64,000 bases of DNA from Aeromicrobium chenweiae (GTDB taxonomy: Bacteria; Actinomycetota; Actinomycetes; Propionibacteriales; Nocardioidaceae). The notes beneath the pieces are model-generated. The model saw nothing but the letters and a program-made list of their open reading frames with translations, did no database searches and was not told the DNA's origin. Shown here one piece after another: positions 16,978 through 25,496 of the stretch; position 1 is the stretch's first letter; every line of letters begins with the position of its first letter. Location of the stretch: NCBI RefSeq assembly GCF_003065605.1, contig NZ_CP026952.1:1798001-1862000 (forward strand). The letters are read 5' to 3'. Position numbers and translations under genes: made by a program.

Positions 16978-17913
16978 TCAGGCTGGGGTCGGGGCGGTGT
17001 GGCGGGTCAGGAAGTCGAGCTGGTCCGCGATGACGGTCTCGAACAGCGGGGCGACGTAGGGGTCGAAGTGGCCGCCTTCGTAGATCTTCACCGTGGAGCG
17101 CTGGATCTTGGCCGCGGCTGCCTCTGCGACAGGCCGGGGGGTGATGGCGTCCTGGGTGACGATCTGGACCAGGGCGGGGCATCGGACGCGGGCGGCCCAC
17201 CGCCGGGGCGAGTATGCGCCGATGCTCAGTGCGATCCGGGCCGCCACCGTCTGTGGGTAGTCGCCGTCGTTCAGGCCCGACTCGCGGATCAGCGTGAGCA
17301 TGCCCGGGTGTGCATCCGGCGTCGTCATCATCCCGACACGTCCGGGCACGTTGACACTGTCGACGAGCACGGGGTCGCGGCCCAGCCACGAACCCACCAG
17401 ATCACGTACGCCGGGTACCGCGACCTTGAGTGCCGCCTTCAGGCCGGTCGACCTGACCGCGGCGGGTCCGCTGACGTGCGGGACCTGCGCGATGATCGCG
17501 GCCAGTGGCTCACCCCGGCCGGCGATGGTGATGACGTGGCCGCCGGCGAAGGACGTTCCCCAGGCCACGACCTTCTGCGAGTCCACCCCTTCCAGGGTGC
17601 GGGCGTAGCGCAGGGCCGCACGCCAGTCCTGGTGCTGCATCCGGACACTCAGCAGCTGACGTGGCTCACCTTCGCTGTCGCCGAAGCCCCGGTAGTCGAA
17701 CACCACCACGACGAAGCCGGCTGCGGCGAACCGTTCGGCGTAGGCGTACAGCCGCAAGGCGCGTACTGCGCCGAAGCCGTGCGCCATGACCACGACGGGC
17801 CGCCGCCCCGCGTGGTCGGTGGACGGCCGGTAGACGCGGGCGGCGCAGCGGGTGCCGTGGGCGTCGAACCAGTCCTCGGAGAAGGTGAACGTGCCGGTCG
17901 TTGCTTCGGCCAT
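16978..17913 (-). CDS. Alpha/beta hydrolase (dienelactone hydrolase/peptidase S15-like)
   Basis: This 311-residue protein has VVVMAHGFGAVRAL as the oxyanion region, VVFDYRGFGDSEG, and the elbow AWGTSFAGGH with the nucleophilic serine. A late Asp (IVTQDAITP) and a His in EGGHFDPY complete the triad. The AHGFG and GTSFAG motifs resemble the uncharacterised hydrolases of Mycobacterium and Rhodococcus that act on small esters or lactones. Start ATG 17913 follows AAGGAGTCGGCG. It is divergent from a TetR gene with a long perfect inverted repeat between them. Substrate unknown; cytoplasmic. Confidence 0.87.
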   Translation of the reverse strand: MAEATTGTFTFSEDWFDAHGTRCAARVYRPSTDHAGRRPVVVMAHGFGAVRALRLYAYAERFAAAGFVVVVFDYRGFGDSEGEPRQLLSVRMQHQDWRAALRYARTLEGVDSQKVVAWGTSFAGGHVITIAGRGEPLAAIIAQVPHVSGPAAVRSTGLKAALKVAVPGVRDLVGSWLGRDPVLVDSVNVPGRVGMMTTPDAHPGMLTLIRESGLNDGDYPQTVAARIALSIGAYSPRRWAARVRCPALVQIVTQDAITPRPVAEAAAAKIQRSTVKIYEGGHFDPYVAPLFETVIADQLDFLTRHTAPTPA

Positions 17914-17952
17914 CGCCGACTCCTTCGGTGGGAAGCGCCCAGTCACGGGGTC

Positions 17953-17998
17953 TTGGACGTCGATCAAGAACGTACTGGCTGTCTTGATCGACGTGCAA
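17953..17998. promoter_or_regulatory. Long inverted repeat operator for the TetR gene at 18012
   Basis: Arms of 17 bases (17953-17969 and 17982-17998) match with one mismatch around a 12-base spacer; the inner 13 bases of each arm, ACGTCGATCAAGA and its complement, are perfect. The repeat ends 13 bases before the TetR start and 39 bases from the hydrolase start. It is the likely binding site for repression of both genes. Confidence 0.75.
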
Positions 17999-18011
17999 GA
18001 TAGAGTGACGC

Positions 18012-18551
18012 ATGCCTCGGAACCGACGACCCCGCGATCGCGAGGAGAAATCGGCCGAGATCGTCGCCGCGGCGGCCACCTTGTTCACCGACGTCGGCTT
18101 CGAGAAGACCTCACTCGTCAGCGTCGCGAAGGTTGCCGGCGTCACGACCAACACGATCTATTGGTACTTCGAGAGCAAGGAAGCGTTGCTGGTCGCTGTC
18201 CTCGACCACCTGCTCGCCGAGGCGCTGCACGGTGTCGACGAGCAAGCCGAGACACCGTTGGTCGACCGCCTCCTGTGGGTGGTCGGCCGTCTCGACGAGC
18301 GGGCCAAGCTGGTCACGACGGTCCACGCGCTGGCCACCACCTCGCCAGTCGTCGAGGCGTGGCACGACGGCTTCCATGCCGTCACGAACGAGATCCTGGC
18401 TGACGGTCTCAGGCAGTCGGGCATCCCCGAGGAGCAGGTCGTCCCGATGACACGACTGGGAGTCTTCGCGATCGAGGGTCTCCTGATGCACCCTCTTCCG
18501 GAGGCGGAGCAGCGTGCGGTCCTTCGCCTGGCCCTGGACGGGCCGCGTTGA
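18012..18551 (+). CDS. TetR/AcrR family transcriptional regulator
   Basis: The 179-residue protein begins with a basic tail (PRNRRPRDREE) and a TetR domain (KTSLVSVAKVAGVTTNTIYWYF; the YWYF turn is about residues 49-52). A short helical ligand domain follows. It is placed divergently to the alpha/beta hydrolase gene and next to a 17-base inverted repeat, so it probably represses that hydrolase and itself. The inducing ligand is unknown. Confidence 0.9.
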   Translation: MPRNRRPRDREEKSAEIVAAAATLFTDVGFEKTSLVSVAKVAGVTTNTIYWYFESKEALLVAVLDHLLAEALHGVDEQAETPLVDRLLWVVGRLDERAKLVTTVHALATTSPVVEAWHDGFHAVTNEILADGLRQSGIPEEQVVPMTRLGVFAIEGLLMHPLPEAEQRAVLRLALDGPR

Positions 18552-18600
18552 GCGCAACCGTCAGTGGGTCGACCTCGTCTCGGTAGTGAGTGCGCGCCGG

Positions 18601-18981
18601 TCAGTCCAGGATCGCGGTCGCCTCGACCTCGACGAGGACATCAGGCTCGAACAGGATCTCGACGCCGATGAGCGAGGACGGAGGCATCGGCAGAGGAAGC
18701 CCGATCTCCGCGGCGACGTGCTCGATACCGGCCATGAGCTCACCCATCCGGTCCGGGGTCCAGTGCGTGACGTAGAAGGTCAGCCGCAGCACGTCCGCGA
18801 AGCCGGCACCGGCGCCGGCCAGGCCGATGGCGGTGTTCCGCAGCGCCTGGGACACCTGGTCGGCGAGGTTGCCGGGGGCAACCGGCGTCCCGTCGGCGAG
18901 CCGTGCGATCTGCCCGCTCACGTGGACGTGGCGGCTGCCGGTGCCAACTGCGACGTGGTGGTACGGGGTGGGCTGCATCAT
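18601..18981 (-). CDS. Rid family (YjgF/YER057c/UK114) protein
   Basis: The 126-residue protein has the Rid fold signature VHVSGQIARLADGTPV, then DVLRLTFYVTHWTPD, and ends with LIGVEILFEPDVLVEVEATAI. The arginine seen in RidA enzymes that deaminate reactive enamine/imine intermediates is not at its usual place, since the C-terminal pattern is VEVEATA rather than an RxxVEV form. It may therefore belong to a Rid subgroup of unknown role. It is adjacent to, and divergent from, an HxlR-like regulator gene. Two ATG codons in a row (ends 18981 and 18978) are possible starts. Confidence 0.87.
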   Translation of the reverse strand: MMQPTPYHHVAVGTGSRHVHVSGQIARLADGTPVAPGNLADQVSQALRNTAIGLAGAGAGFADVLRLTFYVTHWTPDRMGELMAGIEHVAAEIGLPLPMPPSSLIGVEILFEPDVLVEVEATAILD

Positions 18982-18990
18982 GCCCGGGGG

Positions 18991-19308
18991 GTGGAAAGGG
19001 TGACGGTCATCGAGATCTCCAAGCGGTGGTCGGTAGGTCGCGAGCTGTGCGAGCGGCCGTGCAGGTTCAACGAGCTGCGGCGCGCGATCCCCGCCGTGAC
19101 CCAGAAGTCGCTCAGCGCGACGCTGCGACGGCTCGAGCGCAACGGCATCGTCGAGCGAGAGGTCCTCGGGTCGCGACCAGTCGCCGTCGAGTACCGAATC
19201 ACCGCCCTGGGCAAGACGATGCGCGAACCTGTCGACGTGCTGCTCGCCCGGGCGGCAGCGCAGATGCCCCAGATCGAGCAGGCCCGAGCACGCTACGACG
19301 CGCAGTAG
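18991..19308 (+). CDS. HxlR-like winged helix-turn-helix regulator, shortened N-terminus
   Basis: The 105-residue frame matches HxlR regulators over most of its length: RFNELRRAIPAVTQKSLSATL (recognition region), LRRLERNGIVEREV and VEYRITALGKTM. The family usually opens with a cysteine and a GGRWTLLILREL helix. Here the equivalent KRWSVGREL is about two residues shorter and the cysteine is absent. The start (GTG 18991, or GTG 19000) is only ten bases from the divergent Rid gene start, leaving no room for separate promoters. Either the real start lies inside the Rid gene, or the N-terminus has decayed. Confidence 0.65.
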   Translation: MERVTVIEISKRWSVGRELCERPCRFNELRRAIPAVTQKSLSATLRRLERNGIVEREVLGSRPVAVEYRITALGKTMREPVDVLLARAAAQMPQIEQARARYDAQ

Positions 19309-19384
19309 CCGGCACCCACGACGCCTGCTGCCGGGGTGTGTTGCACCCAGGCAGCGGCCGGCCCCGGGCCTCTACGGTGATGGC

Positions 19385-20206
19385 ATGACGACAGCGACGC
19401 TCGGGGCGTTCTTGAAGGCGTGCCGCGACAGGACGCAGGTGGCGGACGTCGGCATCAGCTCCTACGGGCAGCGCCGCGTCCCGGGGCTGCGCCGCGAGGA
19501 GGTGTCGATGGTCGCCGGCGTGAGCGTCGACTACTACACGCGTCTGGAGCAGGGACGCGAGCGGCACCCGTCGCCGTCCGTCCTGGATGCGCTGGCCCGC
19601 GTGTTCGGCTGGTCCGACGACGAACGCGCGCACGCGTTCCGGCTGGCGGGCACCGCCATTCCGCCACGCGTGTCGAGGTCGTGCGACGTGGTCGACCCAG
19701 AACTGCTCCAGCTCCTGGACGACTGGCCGATGAATCCCGCGATCGTCGTCAACCGGACACTGGACGTGCTCGCCTGCAATGCGATCGCGAGGGTCCTGCT
19801 CATCGGCCTCGAGCCGTCGGAGAACCTGGTCGAGCGGATCTTCCTCGACATCGGCACACGGAGCCTGTATCCCGACTGGCGCGACGTGGCTGAAGCAACG
19901 GTGGCGACTCTCCGGATGGCGGAAGGCTTCGCACCGCAGGACGCTCGGCTTCTCGAGCTCGTCGGTGACCTTCGTGCTGCGAGCCCTGAGTTCACAGCGA
20001 TGTGGTCGGGCGGGCGGGTGCGCGGGAAGACCGGGGAGGCCAAACGTTTCCGGCACCCGCAGGTGGGGATCGTCGAGCTGACCTACCAAACGTTCGACGT
20101 GCGGAGCGCGCCGTCCCAGCAGCTCATCGTCTACCGCGCCGCCGCGGACACCCCCAGCGCCGAGTCGTTGAAGCTGCTCGGGTCCCTGGCGGCGTCACTC
20201 GCGTGA
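19385..20206 (+). CDS. XRE-family regulator with MmyB-like ligand domain
   Basis: The 273-residue protein has an N-terminal helix-turn-helix with the hallmark RRVPGLRREEVSMVAGVSV and YYTRLEQGRERHPS. A PAS-like MmyB domain follows (about 100-270) with WPMNPAIVVNRTLDVLACN and DWRDVAEATVATLR. Actinobacteria have many such regulators, often beside the oxidoreductase gene they control. Here the following gene overlaps by four bases (GTGA) and encodes a small Atu4866-like protein. A second paralogue lies at 57982. Confidence 0.93.
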   Translation: MTTATLGAFLKACRDRTQVADVGISSYGQRRVPGLRREEVSMVAGVSVDYYTRLEQGRERHPSPSVLDALARVFGWSDDERAHAFRLAGTAIPPRVSRSCDVVDPELLQLLDDWPMNPAIVVNRTLDVLACNAIARVLLIGLEPSENLVERIFLDIGTRSLYPDWRDVAEATVATLRMAEGFAPQDARLLELVGDLRAASPEFTAMWSGGRVRGKTGEAKRFRHPQVGIVELTYQTFDVRSAPSQQLIVYRAAADTPSAESLKLLGSLAASLA

Positions 20207-20451
20207 CCCGGCCCGATGCACGGCCCGACGTCGTCGGCATGTGGGTCACCGCCGACGGGCACATCCGCCAGGAGCTGCTGCCGGACGGCCGCTACGACGA
20301 GGCCCGCGGTGACCGCCAGAGCGCCTACACCGGCAGCTACACCGTCACCGGCACGCACATCGACTACGTCGACGACAGCGGGTTCACGGCCACCGGCGAT
20401 GTGAGGGACGGAGTCCTGTATCACGAGCATCTCGTCCTCCATCGACAGTAG
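20203..20451 (+). CDS. Atu4866-family small protein
   Basis: The 82-residue product fits the Atu4866 domain family: VGMWVTADGHIRQELLPDG, RYDEARGDRQSAYTGSY, then VTGTHIDYVDDSGFTATGD. The fold is a small beta-barrel of unknown activity. It starts at GTG 20203, whose last two bases overlap the previous stop, so it is translated with the XRE/MmyB regulator. Such proteins often accompany XRE regulators and SDRs. The function is not established. Confidence 0.82.
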   Translation: MTRPDARPDVVGMWVTADGHIRQELLPDGRYDEARGDRQSAYTGSYTVTGTHIDYVDDSGFTATGDVRDGVLYHEHLVLHRQ

Positions 20452-20452
20452 G

Positions 20453-20479
20453 AGCAGGTGAGCAGCTAGCTGACCTGCT
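20453..20479 (+). terminator. Hairpin after the Atu4866-like gene
   Basis: Arms AGCAGGT (20453-20459) and ACCTGCT (20473-20479) flank a 13-base loop that itself contains CAGCTAGCTG. The hairpin starts two bases after the stop codon. It is a weak to moderate terminator candidate. Confidence 0.45.
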
Positions 20480-20519
20480 GCGTTCGTGCACCGCGCACCG
20501 TCGGGTGAGAGCATCGGTC

Positions 20520-21944
20520 ATGCGCGAAGTTCACATCGACCCGATGTCCGTGGAGCGGCTCGCGCACCTGATGGACCCGGAACGTGCCGAGCGGCTCGAG
20601 GCCAGTGCGGCCCTGGCGCGGCGCATCCTCGACGGGCGCGTCGTGTGGAACGTGAGCTCGACGGCCTCGGGCGGCGGTGTCGCGGAGATGCTCACGACGC
20701 TGCTGTCGTACACGCGCGGTGCAGGGATCGACACGCGCTGGCTGGTCCTGGAGGGGAGCCCCGGGTACTTCCGGCTGACCAAGCGGCTGCACAACGTGCT
20801 GCACGGCGTGCCCGGCGACGGGGGCCCGCTGGGTGACGCGGAGCGCGACGAGTACGAATCCGTCCTCGCCGACAATTTCGAGACCCTGAGGTCGCTGGTG
20901 CGGGCGGGCGACATCGTGCTCCTGCACGACCCGCAGACCGCAGGTCTTGCGGCAGGGCTGCGGGCGGTGGGTGCCCACGTCGTGTGGCGCTGTCACATCG
21001 GCCGGGACAACCCGACCGAGCTCACCGACCTCGGCTGGAGCTTCCTGGAGCCCTATGTCAGCGTCGCACAGGCCACGGTCTTCTCCCGCGAGGCCTACGG
21101 TCCTCGGTGGCTGGACCGGCGACGCTCACGGATCATCCCGCCGTCGCTCGACCCGTTCAGCACCAAGAACGTCGACCTGCCGCCGGGGGACGTCGATGCG
21201 GTCCTCCGCCAGGCGGCCCTGGTGACCGGTCCGGCCGATCACGGCAATCTGGCCTTCGACCGGCGTGACGGCACCGCGGGCACGGTGCGGGCACACAGGA
21301 GCCTCTTCGCAGCGGGCGACGAGGTGCCCGCTGACGTGCGCGTGGTGCTCCAGGTCAGCCGGTGGGACCGCCTCAAGGACATGGCAGGGGTGCTGACCGC
21401 CTTCGCCGCCGGTCTGCGCGAGCTCCCGAGCGACACGCACCTGATGCTGGTGGGGCCCGAGGCGTCGGGAGTCGGCGACGACCCAGAAGGGGCCGAGGTG
21501 CTCGCGGAGTGTGTCGATCTCTGGAAGACGTTGCCGGTCGACGCTCGCGAACGCGTGCACCTGGTGGCGCTGCCGATGGATGACGTGGGCGAGAACGCCC
21601 ACCTCGTCAACGCGTTGCAGCGGCATGCCTCCGTCGTCGTGCAGAAGAGCCTCGTCGAGGGCTTCGGACTGACGGTCACCGAGGCGATGTGGAAGAACCG
21701 GCCGGTGGTCGCCTCCGCCGTCGGTGGGATCCAGGACCAGATCACCGACGGGGCGGACGGCCTGCTGCTGGCCGATCCGGCCGACCTGGCCGGCTTCACG
21801 GATCTGATCGCCAGGGTGCTCGACGACGATCACCTGGCTCAGCGCCTCGGTGACGCGGCCGGCGGGACAGTGCGCGACCGGTACCTCGGCGACCGCAACC
21901 TCATCCAGTACGTCGACCTGTTCAGCGAGCTGCTGCAGGAGTAG
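20520..21944 (+). CDS. GT4-family glycosyltransferase, trehalose synthase (TreT)-like
   Basis: The 474-residue protein has the layout of trehalose-synthase glycosyltransferases. An opening VWNVSSTASGGGVAEML loop precedes RWLVLEGSPGYFRLTKRLHN, HDPQTAGL and WRCHIG. The nucleotide-sugar binding region is VLQVSRWDRLKDM (near 285), with the EX7E-like block SLVEGFGLTVTEAMWKNRP. TreT joins glucose to ADP/UDP-glucose to make trehalose, or runs in reverse. Specificity here is unproven. ATG 20520 is used; GTG 20505 would add five residues. The downstream gene is a sugar-nucleotide-type epimerase. Confidence 0.88.
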   Translation: MREVHIDPMSVERLAHLMDPERAERLEASAALARRILDGRVVWNVSSTASGGGVAEMLTTLLSYTRGAGIDTRWLVLEGSPGYFRLTKRLHNVLHGVPGDGGPLGDAERDEYESVLADNFETLRSLVRAGDIVLLHDPQTAGLAAGLRAVGAHVVWRCHIGRDNPTELTDLGWSFLEPYVSVAQATVFSREAYGPRWLDRRRSRIIPPSLDPFSTKNVDLPPGDVDAVLRQAALVTGPADHGNLAFDRRDGTAGTVRAHRSLFAAGDEVPADVRVVLQVSRWDRLKDMAGVLTAFAAGLRELPSDTHLMLVGPEASGVGDDPEGAEVLAECVDLWKTLPVDARERVHLVALPMDDVGENAHLVNALQRHASVVVQKSLVEGFGLTVTEAMWKNRPVVASAVGGIQDQITDGADGLLLADPADLAGFTDLIARVLDDDHLAQRLGDAAGGTVRDRYLGDRNLIQYVDLFSELLQE

Positions 21945-22005
21945 CCGCCGTGTGACCTGCACCGCCGGAGCGTCTGAGGACCCGTAGCGGGGTACTGCGG
22001 GGAGC

Positions 22006-22911
22006 ATGCGCATCTTCTTCACCGGCGGCAGCGGCAAGGCCGGCAAGCACGTCGTCGCTCACCTCGCCGAGCAGGGCCATCAGGTCACCAACGTCGATCT
22101 CGCCCCGCTGGGTCACCCGGGGGTGGCCGACCTGCGCGTCGACCTCACCGATGCCGGTGAGACCTACTCGGCGCTCGCGGGGCTGGCGACGTTCGAGGAG
22201 CTGGACCTGCCCGAGAAGCCCGCGTACGACGCGGTCGTGCACTTCGCGGCGGTACCGCGGATCCTGCTGACCTCGGACACTGCGACGTACGCGACGAACG
22301 TCCTCAGCACCTACAACGTGCTGGAGGCCGCGACCCGGCTGGGAGTGGGCAAGATCGTGTTCGCCTCTTCCGAGACGACGTACGGGGTCTGCTTCGCCCA
22401 GGGCGATCGCCGCCCGCTCTACGTGCCCGTCGACGAGGAGCACCCCACGGTGCCCGAGGACGCCTACGCGATGTCGAAGGTGGCCGGCGAGGTCACGGCG
22501 CGGTCGTTCCAGGCGCGTACCGGGACGGACGTCTACGGCCTGCGGATCAACAACGTCATCGAGCCGCACGAGTACGCCGAGATCTTCCCCGCGTTCCTCC
22601 AGGACCCATCGCTGCGACGCCGCAACCTGTTCGCCTACATCGACGCCCGCGACCTCGGCCAGATGGTGCAGCGATGCCTCGAGACGGACGGGCTCGGCTA
22701 CGAGGTCTTCAACGTCGCCAACGCGGACATGTCCGTGGCCTCGACGACGGAGGAGATCCGCGACCGTTTCTACGACGGTGTGCCGGTACGACGTGAGATG
22801 GGTCGGGACGAGACCTTCTACGCGATCGACAAGGCCCGCGACCTGCTGGGGTTCGAGCCGCGACACTCCTGGCGGGACGTGCTTGCCGACCCCGGTGCGG
22901 GCGGCGACTGA
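22006..22911 (+). CDS. NAD-dependent epimerase/dehydratase family protein
   Basis: The 301-residue extended SDR has TGGSGKAGKHVV (NAD motif, residues 6-17), VHFAAVPRIL, catalytic Ser/Thr in FASSETTYG, and YAMSK with Tyr and Lys (around 155). A C-terminal substrate lobe includes RINNVIEPHEY. These features predict an NAD-dependent sugar epimerase/dehydratase or a uronate dehydrogenase-like enzyme. It is 61 bases after the glycosyltransferase gene and probably in the same transcript. Its end meets the convergent aldolase gene 17 bases on. Confidence 0.87.
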   Translation: MRIFFTGGSGKAGKHVVAHLAEQGHQVTNVDLAPLGHPGVADLRVDLTDAGETYSALAGLATFEELDLPEKPAYDAVVHFAAVPRILLTSDTATYATNVLSTYNVLEAATRLGVGKIVFASSETTYGVCFAQGDRRPLYVPVDEEHPTVPEDAYAMSKVAGEVTARSFQARTGTDVYGLRINNVIEPHEYAEIFPAFLQDPSLRRRNLFAYIDARDLGQMVQRCLETDGLGYEVFNVANADMSVASTTEEIRDRFYDGVPVRREMGRDETFYAIDKARDLLGFEPRHSWRDVLADPGAGGD

Positions 22912-22928
22912 CGGTGGTCCGATGACCT

Positions 22929-23807
22929 CTAGGTGCGGGACGCCTCCGCGATCTTCTCGATGGTCTCGTCCAGCACCCGGTTGAACTCCTCGTCGCTCTG
23001 GTCGATGCGAAGCGCCCCGGTCAGTGCGCGTGAGAAGCTGGCGATGACGCCGTGGTTGGCCGCGAGCCGGCGGGTGGCCTCGTCGAGGCTGTAGCCGCCG
23101 GAGAGTGCCACCACGCGATGGACGTTGCGGTGGTGAACCAGCGGCTCGTAGAAACCGGTCACCTCGGGGAGTGTCAGCTTGAGCAGGACGGGTGCCGAGA
23201 CGTTCTCCAGCGACTCGAGAATCGATTCGAGCATGAGCGACTCGGCCTCCTGTTTCGTGTCGCTGTCGACGGAGATCTCCGGCTCGAGGATCGGCACCAG
23301 ACCTGCGGCCAGCACCTGCTCACCGATCTCGAACTGCTGCGCGACGATGGATGCGATGCCTGACCGGCTCGCCCCGTGCACCACCGAGCGCGCCTTGGTG
23401 CCGAAGATGCCATGGTCCCGCGCCTGGACGAGCAGCATGTCGAGGCCGTCGATGGGGGCCATGACCTGGACGTCGTCGGACCGGTCGACGAGCCCCTTGT
23501 CGATCTTGACGAACGGGACGATCCGTTTCGTGTCCCACAAGTAGCGTGCCGAGGGGGTCCCGTCGATGTCGCGGTGCATCGTGTCCTCGAACAGGATCGC
23601 GCCCAGGATCCGCTCGTCGAAGGCCGGCGACGTGGCGATGCGCACCCGGAACGTGTGCATCACGTCGAACATCTCGCTCGAGGACGAGTACTGGTCCGGC
23701 GCCACGCCGTACGCCTCGAGAGCCTTCGGGGTGCTCCCGCCGCTCTGGTCCAGGGCGGCGAAGAATCCTCCACCTCCACGCACCCGACTCAGCTGCTCGT
23801 CGTTCAT
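22929..23807 (-). CDS. Class I fructose-bisphosphate aldolase
   Basis: The 292-residue protein matches prokaryotic class I aldolases: FFAALDQSGGSTPKALEAYG, VPFVKIDKGL, LVPILEPEISVDSD, and the Schiff-base region VLLKLTLPE with the catalytic lysine. It cleaves fructose 1,6-bisphosphate to dihydroxyacetone phosphate and glyceraldehyde 3-phosphate without a metal, or runs in reverse in gluconeogenesis. I start it at the methionine of MNDEQLSRV. An earlier TTG start ending at 23873 is possible but would add 22 residues with no similarity to the family. It is monocistronic in appearance. Confidence 0.93.
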   Translation of the reverse strand: MNDEQLSRVRGGGGFFAALDQSGGSTPKALEAYGVAPDQYSSSSEMFDVMHTFRVRIATSPAFDERILGAILFEDTMHRDIDGTPSARYLWDTKRIVPFVKIDKGLVDRSDDVQVMAPIDGLDMLLVQARDHGIFGTKARSVVHGASRSGIASIVAQQFEIGEQVLAAGLVPILEPEISVDSDTKQEAESLMLESILESLENVSAPVLLKLTLPEVTGFYEPLVHHRNVHRVVALSGGYSLDEATRRLAANHGVIASFSRALTGALRIDQSDEEFNRVLDETIEKIAEASRT

Positions 23808-23945
23808 ACGCTCACGCTCCCATGCGGACTCGTTGTCGCCGACGGACCCAACGGTAGCCCGTGGATCCAGCAACTGCCCGCGATTCAGGGCCGCGGCCGA
23901 CCGCCGCGTTCAGCTGGCGCCAGCAGGCTCCGTGAGCGTGAGGGA

Positions 23946-24760
23946 TCAGCCGGCCAGGATGTCCCGGACCATCGGCGCGACCTTCGCGCCGAACAGCTCG
24001 ACACACCTGGTCCTCGCGCTGATGGACTGCGCGCCCGCGGTGTAGATCATGTCGAAGCGCGCCACGTCCAGCGCTCGGACGGTGGCGGCGATCTTGCGGG
24101 CCACCGTCTCGGGCGACCCGATGTAGTAGGAGCCGTTGGCGATCTCGGCGTCGAATCCGGCCCGGCTCATCGATGGCCATCCGCGCTCGGACCCGATGCG
24201 GTCGCGGTAGACCTTGAACGCCGGGTAGAACAGCTCACGGGCCTCCTCGTCCGTGTCGGCGACGAATCCGGGGGAGTGCAGGCCGACCGGGTGCTGCCGC
24301 TCCAGGTCACCGGTTGCTCGTCGAGCAGCTCGACGCACAGGTCCAGCTTCTCCTCGAACAGCGTGTCGTAGTCGCGCAGGTCGTGTCCGAACAGCGCGAA
24401 CGACTCGGTGAAGGAGCCCCGCCCGAGGATCGCCTGGGCCCGGCCGCCGGACAACGCGTCGACGGTCGCGAAGCGCTGGAAGACGCGGACGGGATCGTCC
24501 GTGCTGAGCACCGTCACACCCGAGGCCAGCTTGATGCGCGACGTACGGCCGGCGATGGCGGCCAGGACCGTCTCCGGTGTGGAGATCGAGAACTCCGGCC
24601 TGTGGTGCTCGCCCAGCGCGATGACGTCCACGCCGAGCTCGTCGGCGAGCACCGCCTCGTCGACCACCTGCCGGATGGCAGCGGCCTGTGAGACGAGGGC
24701 TCCGGCATCGTTCGCAGGCACGCACCCGAAGGTGTCGATGCCCAGCTCGAGGGTGGTCAT
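23946..24760 (-). pseudogene. Luciferase-like (LLM class) flavin monooxygenase, internal deletion and frameshift
   Basis: The N-terminal half is a good LLM protein from the ATG at 24760 (MTTLELGIDTFG, VIALGEHHRPEFS, LGRGSFTESFALFG) up to EQPVTWSG near 24300. The reading frame then turns to nonsense. The C-terminal half continues in another frame from HPVGLHSPGFVADTDEEA to GAKVAPMVRDILAG, ending at 23946. Relatives are about 340 residues, while only about 270 codons are present. About 60-70 codons containing the GVGGSPES-like phosphate region are therefore missing at the junction near 24296-24303. The gene should be inactive unless the break is a sequencing error. It lies next to an FMN reductase gene, its usual partner type. 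Confidence 0.8.
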
Positions 24761-24818
24761 GGTGCTCTCCTCCGGGTGACGCGCCCGCGCCTGCCGGGGC
24801 AGGCGCGGGCGGCGGTGG

Positions 24819-25451
24819 TCAGCTGGTGGCGAGCGCCTTGCCGGCGGTGGTGGCGGCCTCGTGCGCGGCGCGCTTGAGCTCGGCCCCGAGCTCGGCGAAC
24901 TCGTCCAGGGCCGGGTTGATGCCGACCAGGGTGAACTCCCGCTCGACGACCGTGAGGTTGGCACCCCACACCTCGTCCAGGACCCGTCGCAGGTAGCCCA
25001 CACTGTGGTCCCAGCCCTCCTTGGGCGTGCCGGGCGCGTAGCTGCCGCCCCGCGTGACGAGCAGGACCACCGGCTTGCCCTCCAGGATGCGTTCGCCCAC
25101 CTCGCCACCGGCCAGGACCAGGTCGATCCAGGTCTTGACGTGCTGCGAGACGCCCCAGTTGTACAGCGGGAACGCGAGGACCACGTGATCGGCGGAGACC
25201 AGCTCCTCATGCAGCTCCTTCGTCACGGCCTGCGCCGCGCGATGCGCGTCCGTGCGCTGGTCCTCGGGCGTGTGGTTGCCGTCGATGGCGGTCGCCCACA
25301 CGTCCGAGGGCAGCGGATCGGTGCCGAGGTGGCGCGTCACCACGGTCTCGTCGGGGTGCTCGGCGGTCCACGCCGCCAGGACCAGATCGGCCAGCTCGCT
25401 GCTCGACGAGAGCGGGCCGAGGATGGTGGCGTCGATGCGCAGAAGGGTCAT
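24819..25451 (-). CDS. FMN-dependent NAD(P)H oxidoreductase (azoreductase/flavodoxin-like fold)
   Basis: The 210-residue flavodoxin-like protein begins TLLRIDATILGPLSSSSELA (phosphate-binding loop). It contains VLAFPLYNWGVSQHVKTWID and LLVTRGGSYAPGTPKEGWDH, motifs of the FMN-dependent NADH-azoreductase family (AzoR). These enzymes reduce quinones or azo dyes by two-electron hydride transfer. Start ATG 25451 follows AGGAGAAACCAC. It is divergent from a MarR gene across an operator palindrome, so it is probably induced when the repressor binds an electrophile or quinone. The broken LLM gene lies 58 bases downstream. Confidence 0.88.
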   Translation of the reverse strand: MTLLRIDATILGPLSSSSELADLVLAAWTAEHPDETVVTRHLGTDPLPSDVWATAIDGNHTPEDQRTDAHRAAQAVTKELHEELVSADHVVLAFPLYNWGVSQHVKTWIDLVLAGGEVGERILEGKPVVLLVTRGGSYAPGTPKEGWDHSVGYLRRVLDEVWGANLTVVEREFTLVGINPALDEFAELGAELKRAAHEAATTAGKALATS

Positions 25452-25496
25452 GTGGTTTCTCCTCAGTGGTGAGCACGCGGTCAGCGCCGAATGCTT

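Noticed and set aside
18514..19308. A 264-residue forward protein spanning the Rid gene
   Set aside because: Only its last 105 residues resemble a protein family (HxlR); the rest is antisense to the Rid gene.
24167..25210. A 347-residue reverse frame read as one protein
   Set aside because: Its first 150 residues are antisense or out-of-frame sequence of the oxidoreductase gene, and its tail after the frameshift is nonsense; the middle part is the N-terminal half of the broken LLM gene.
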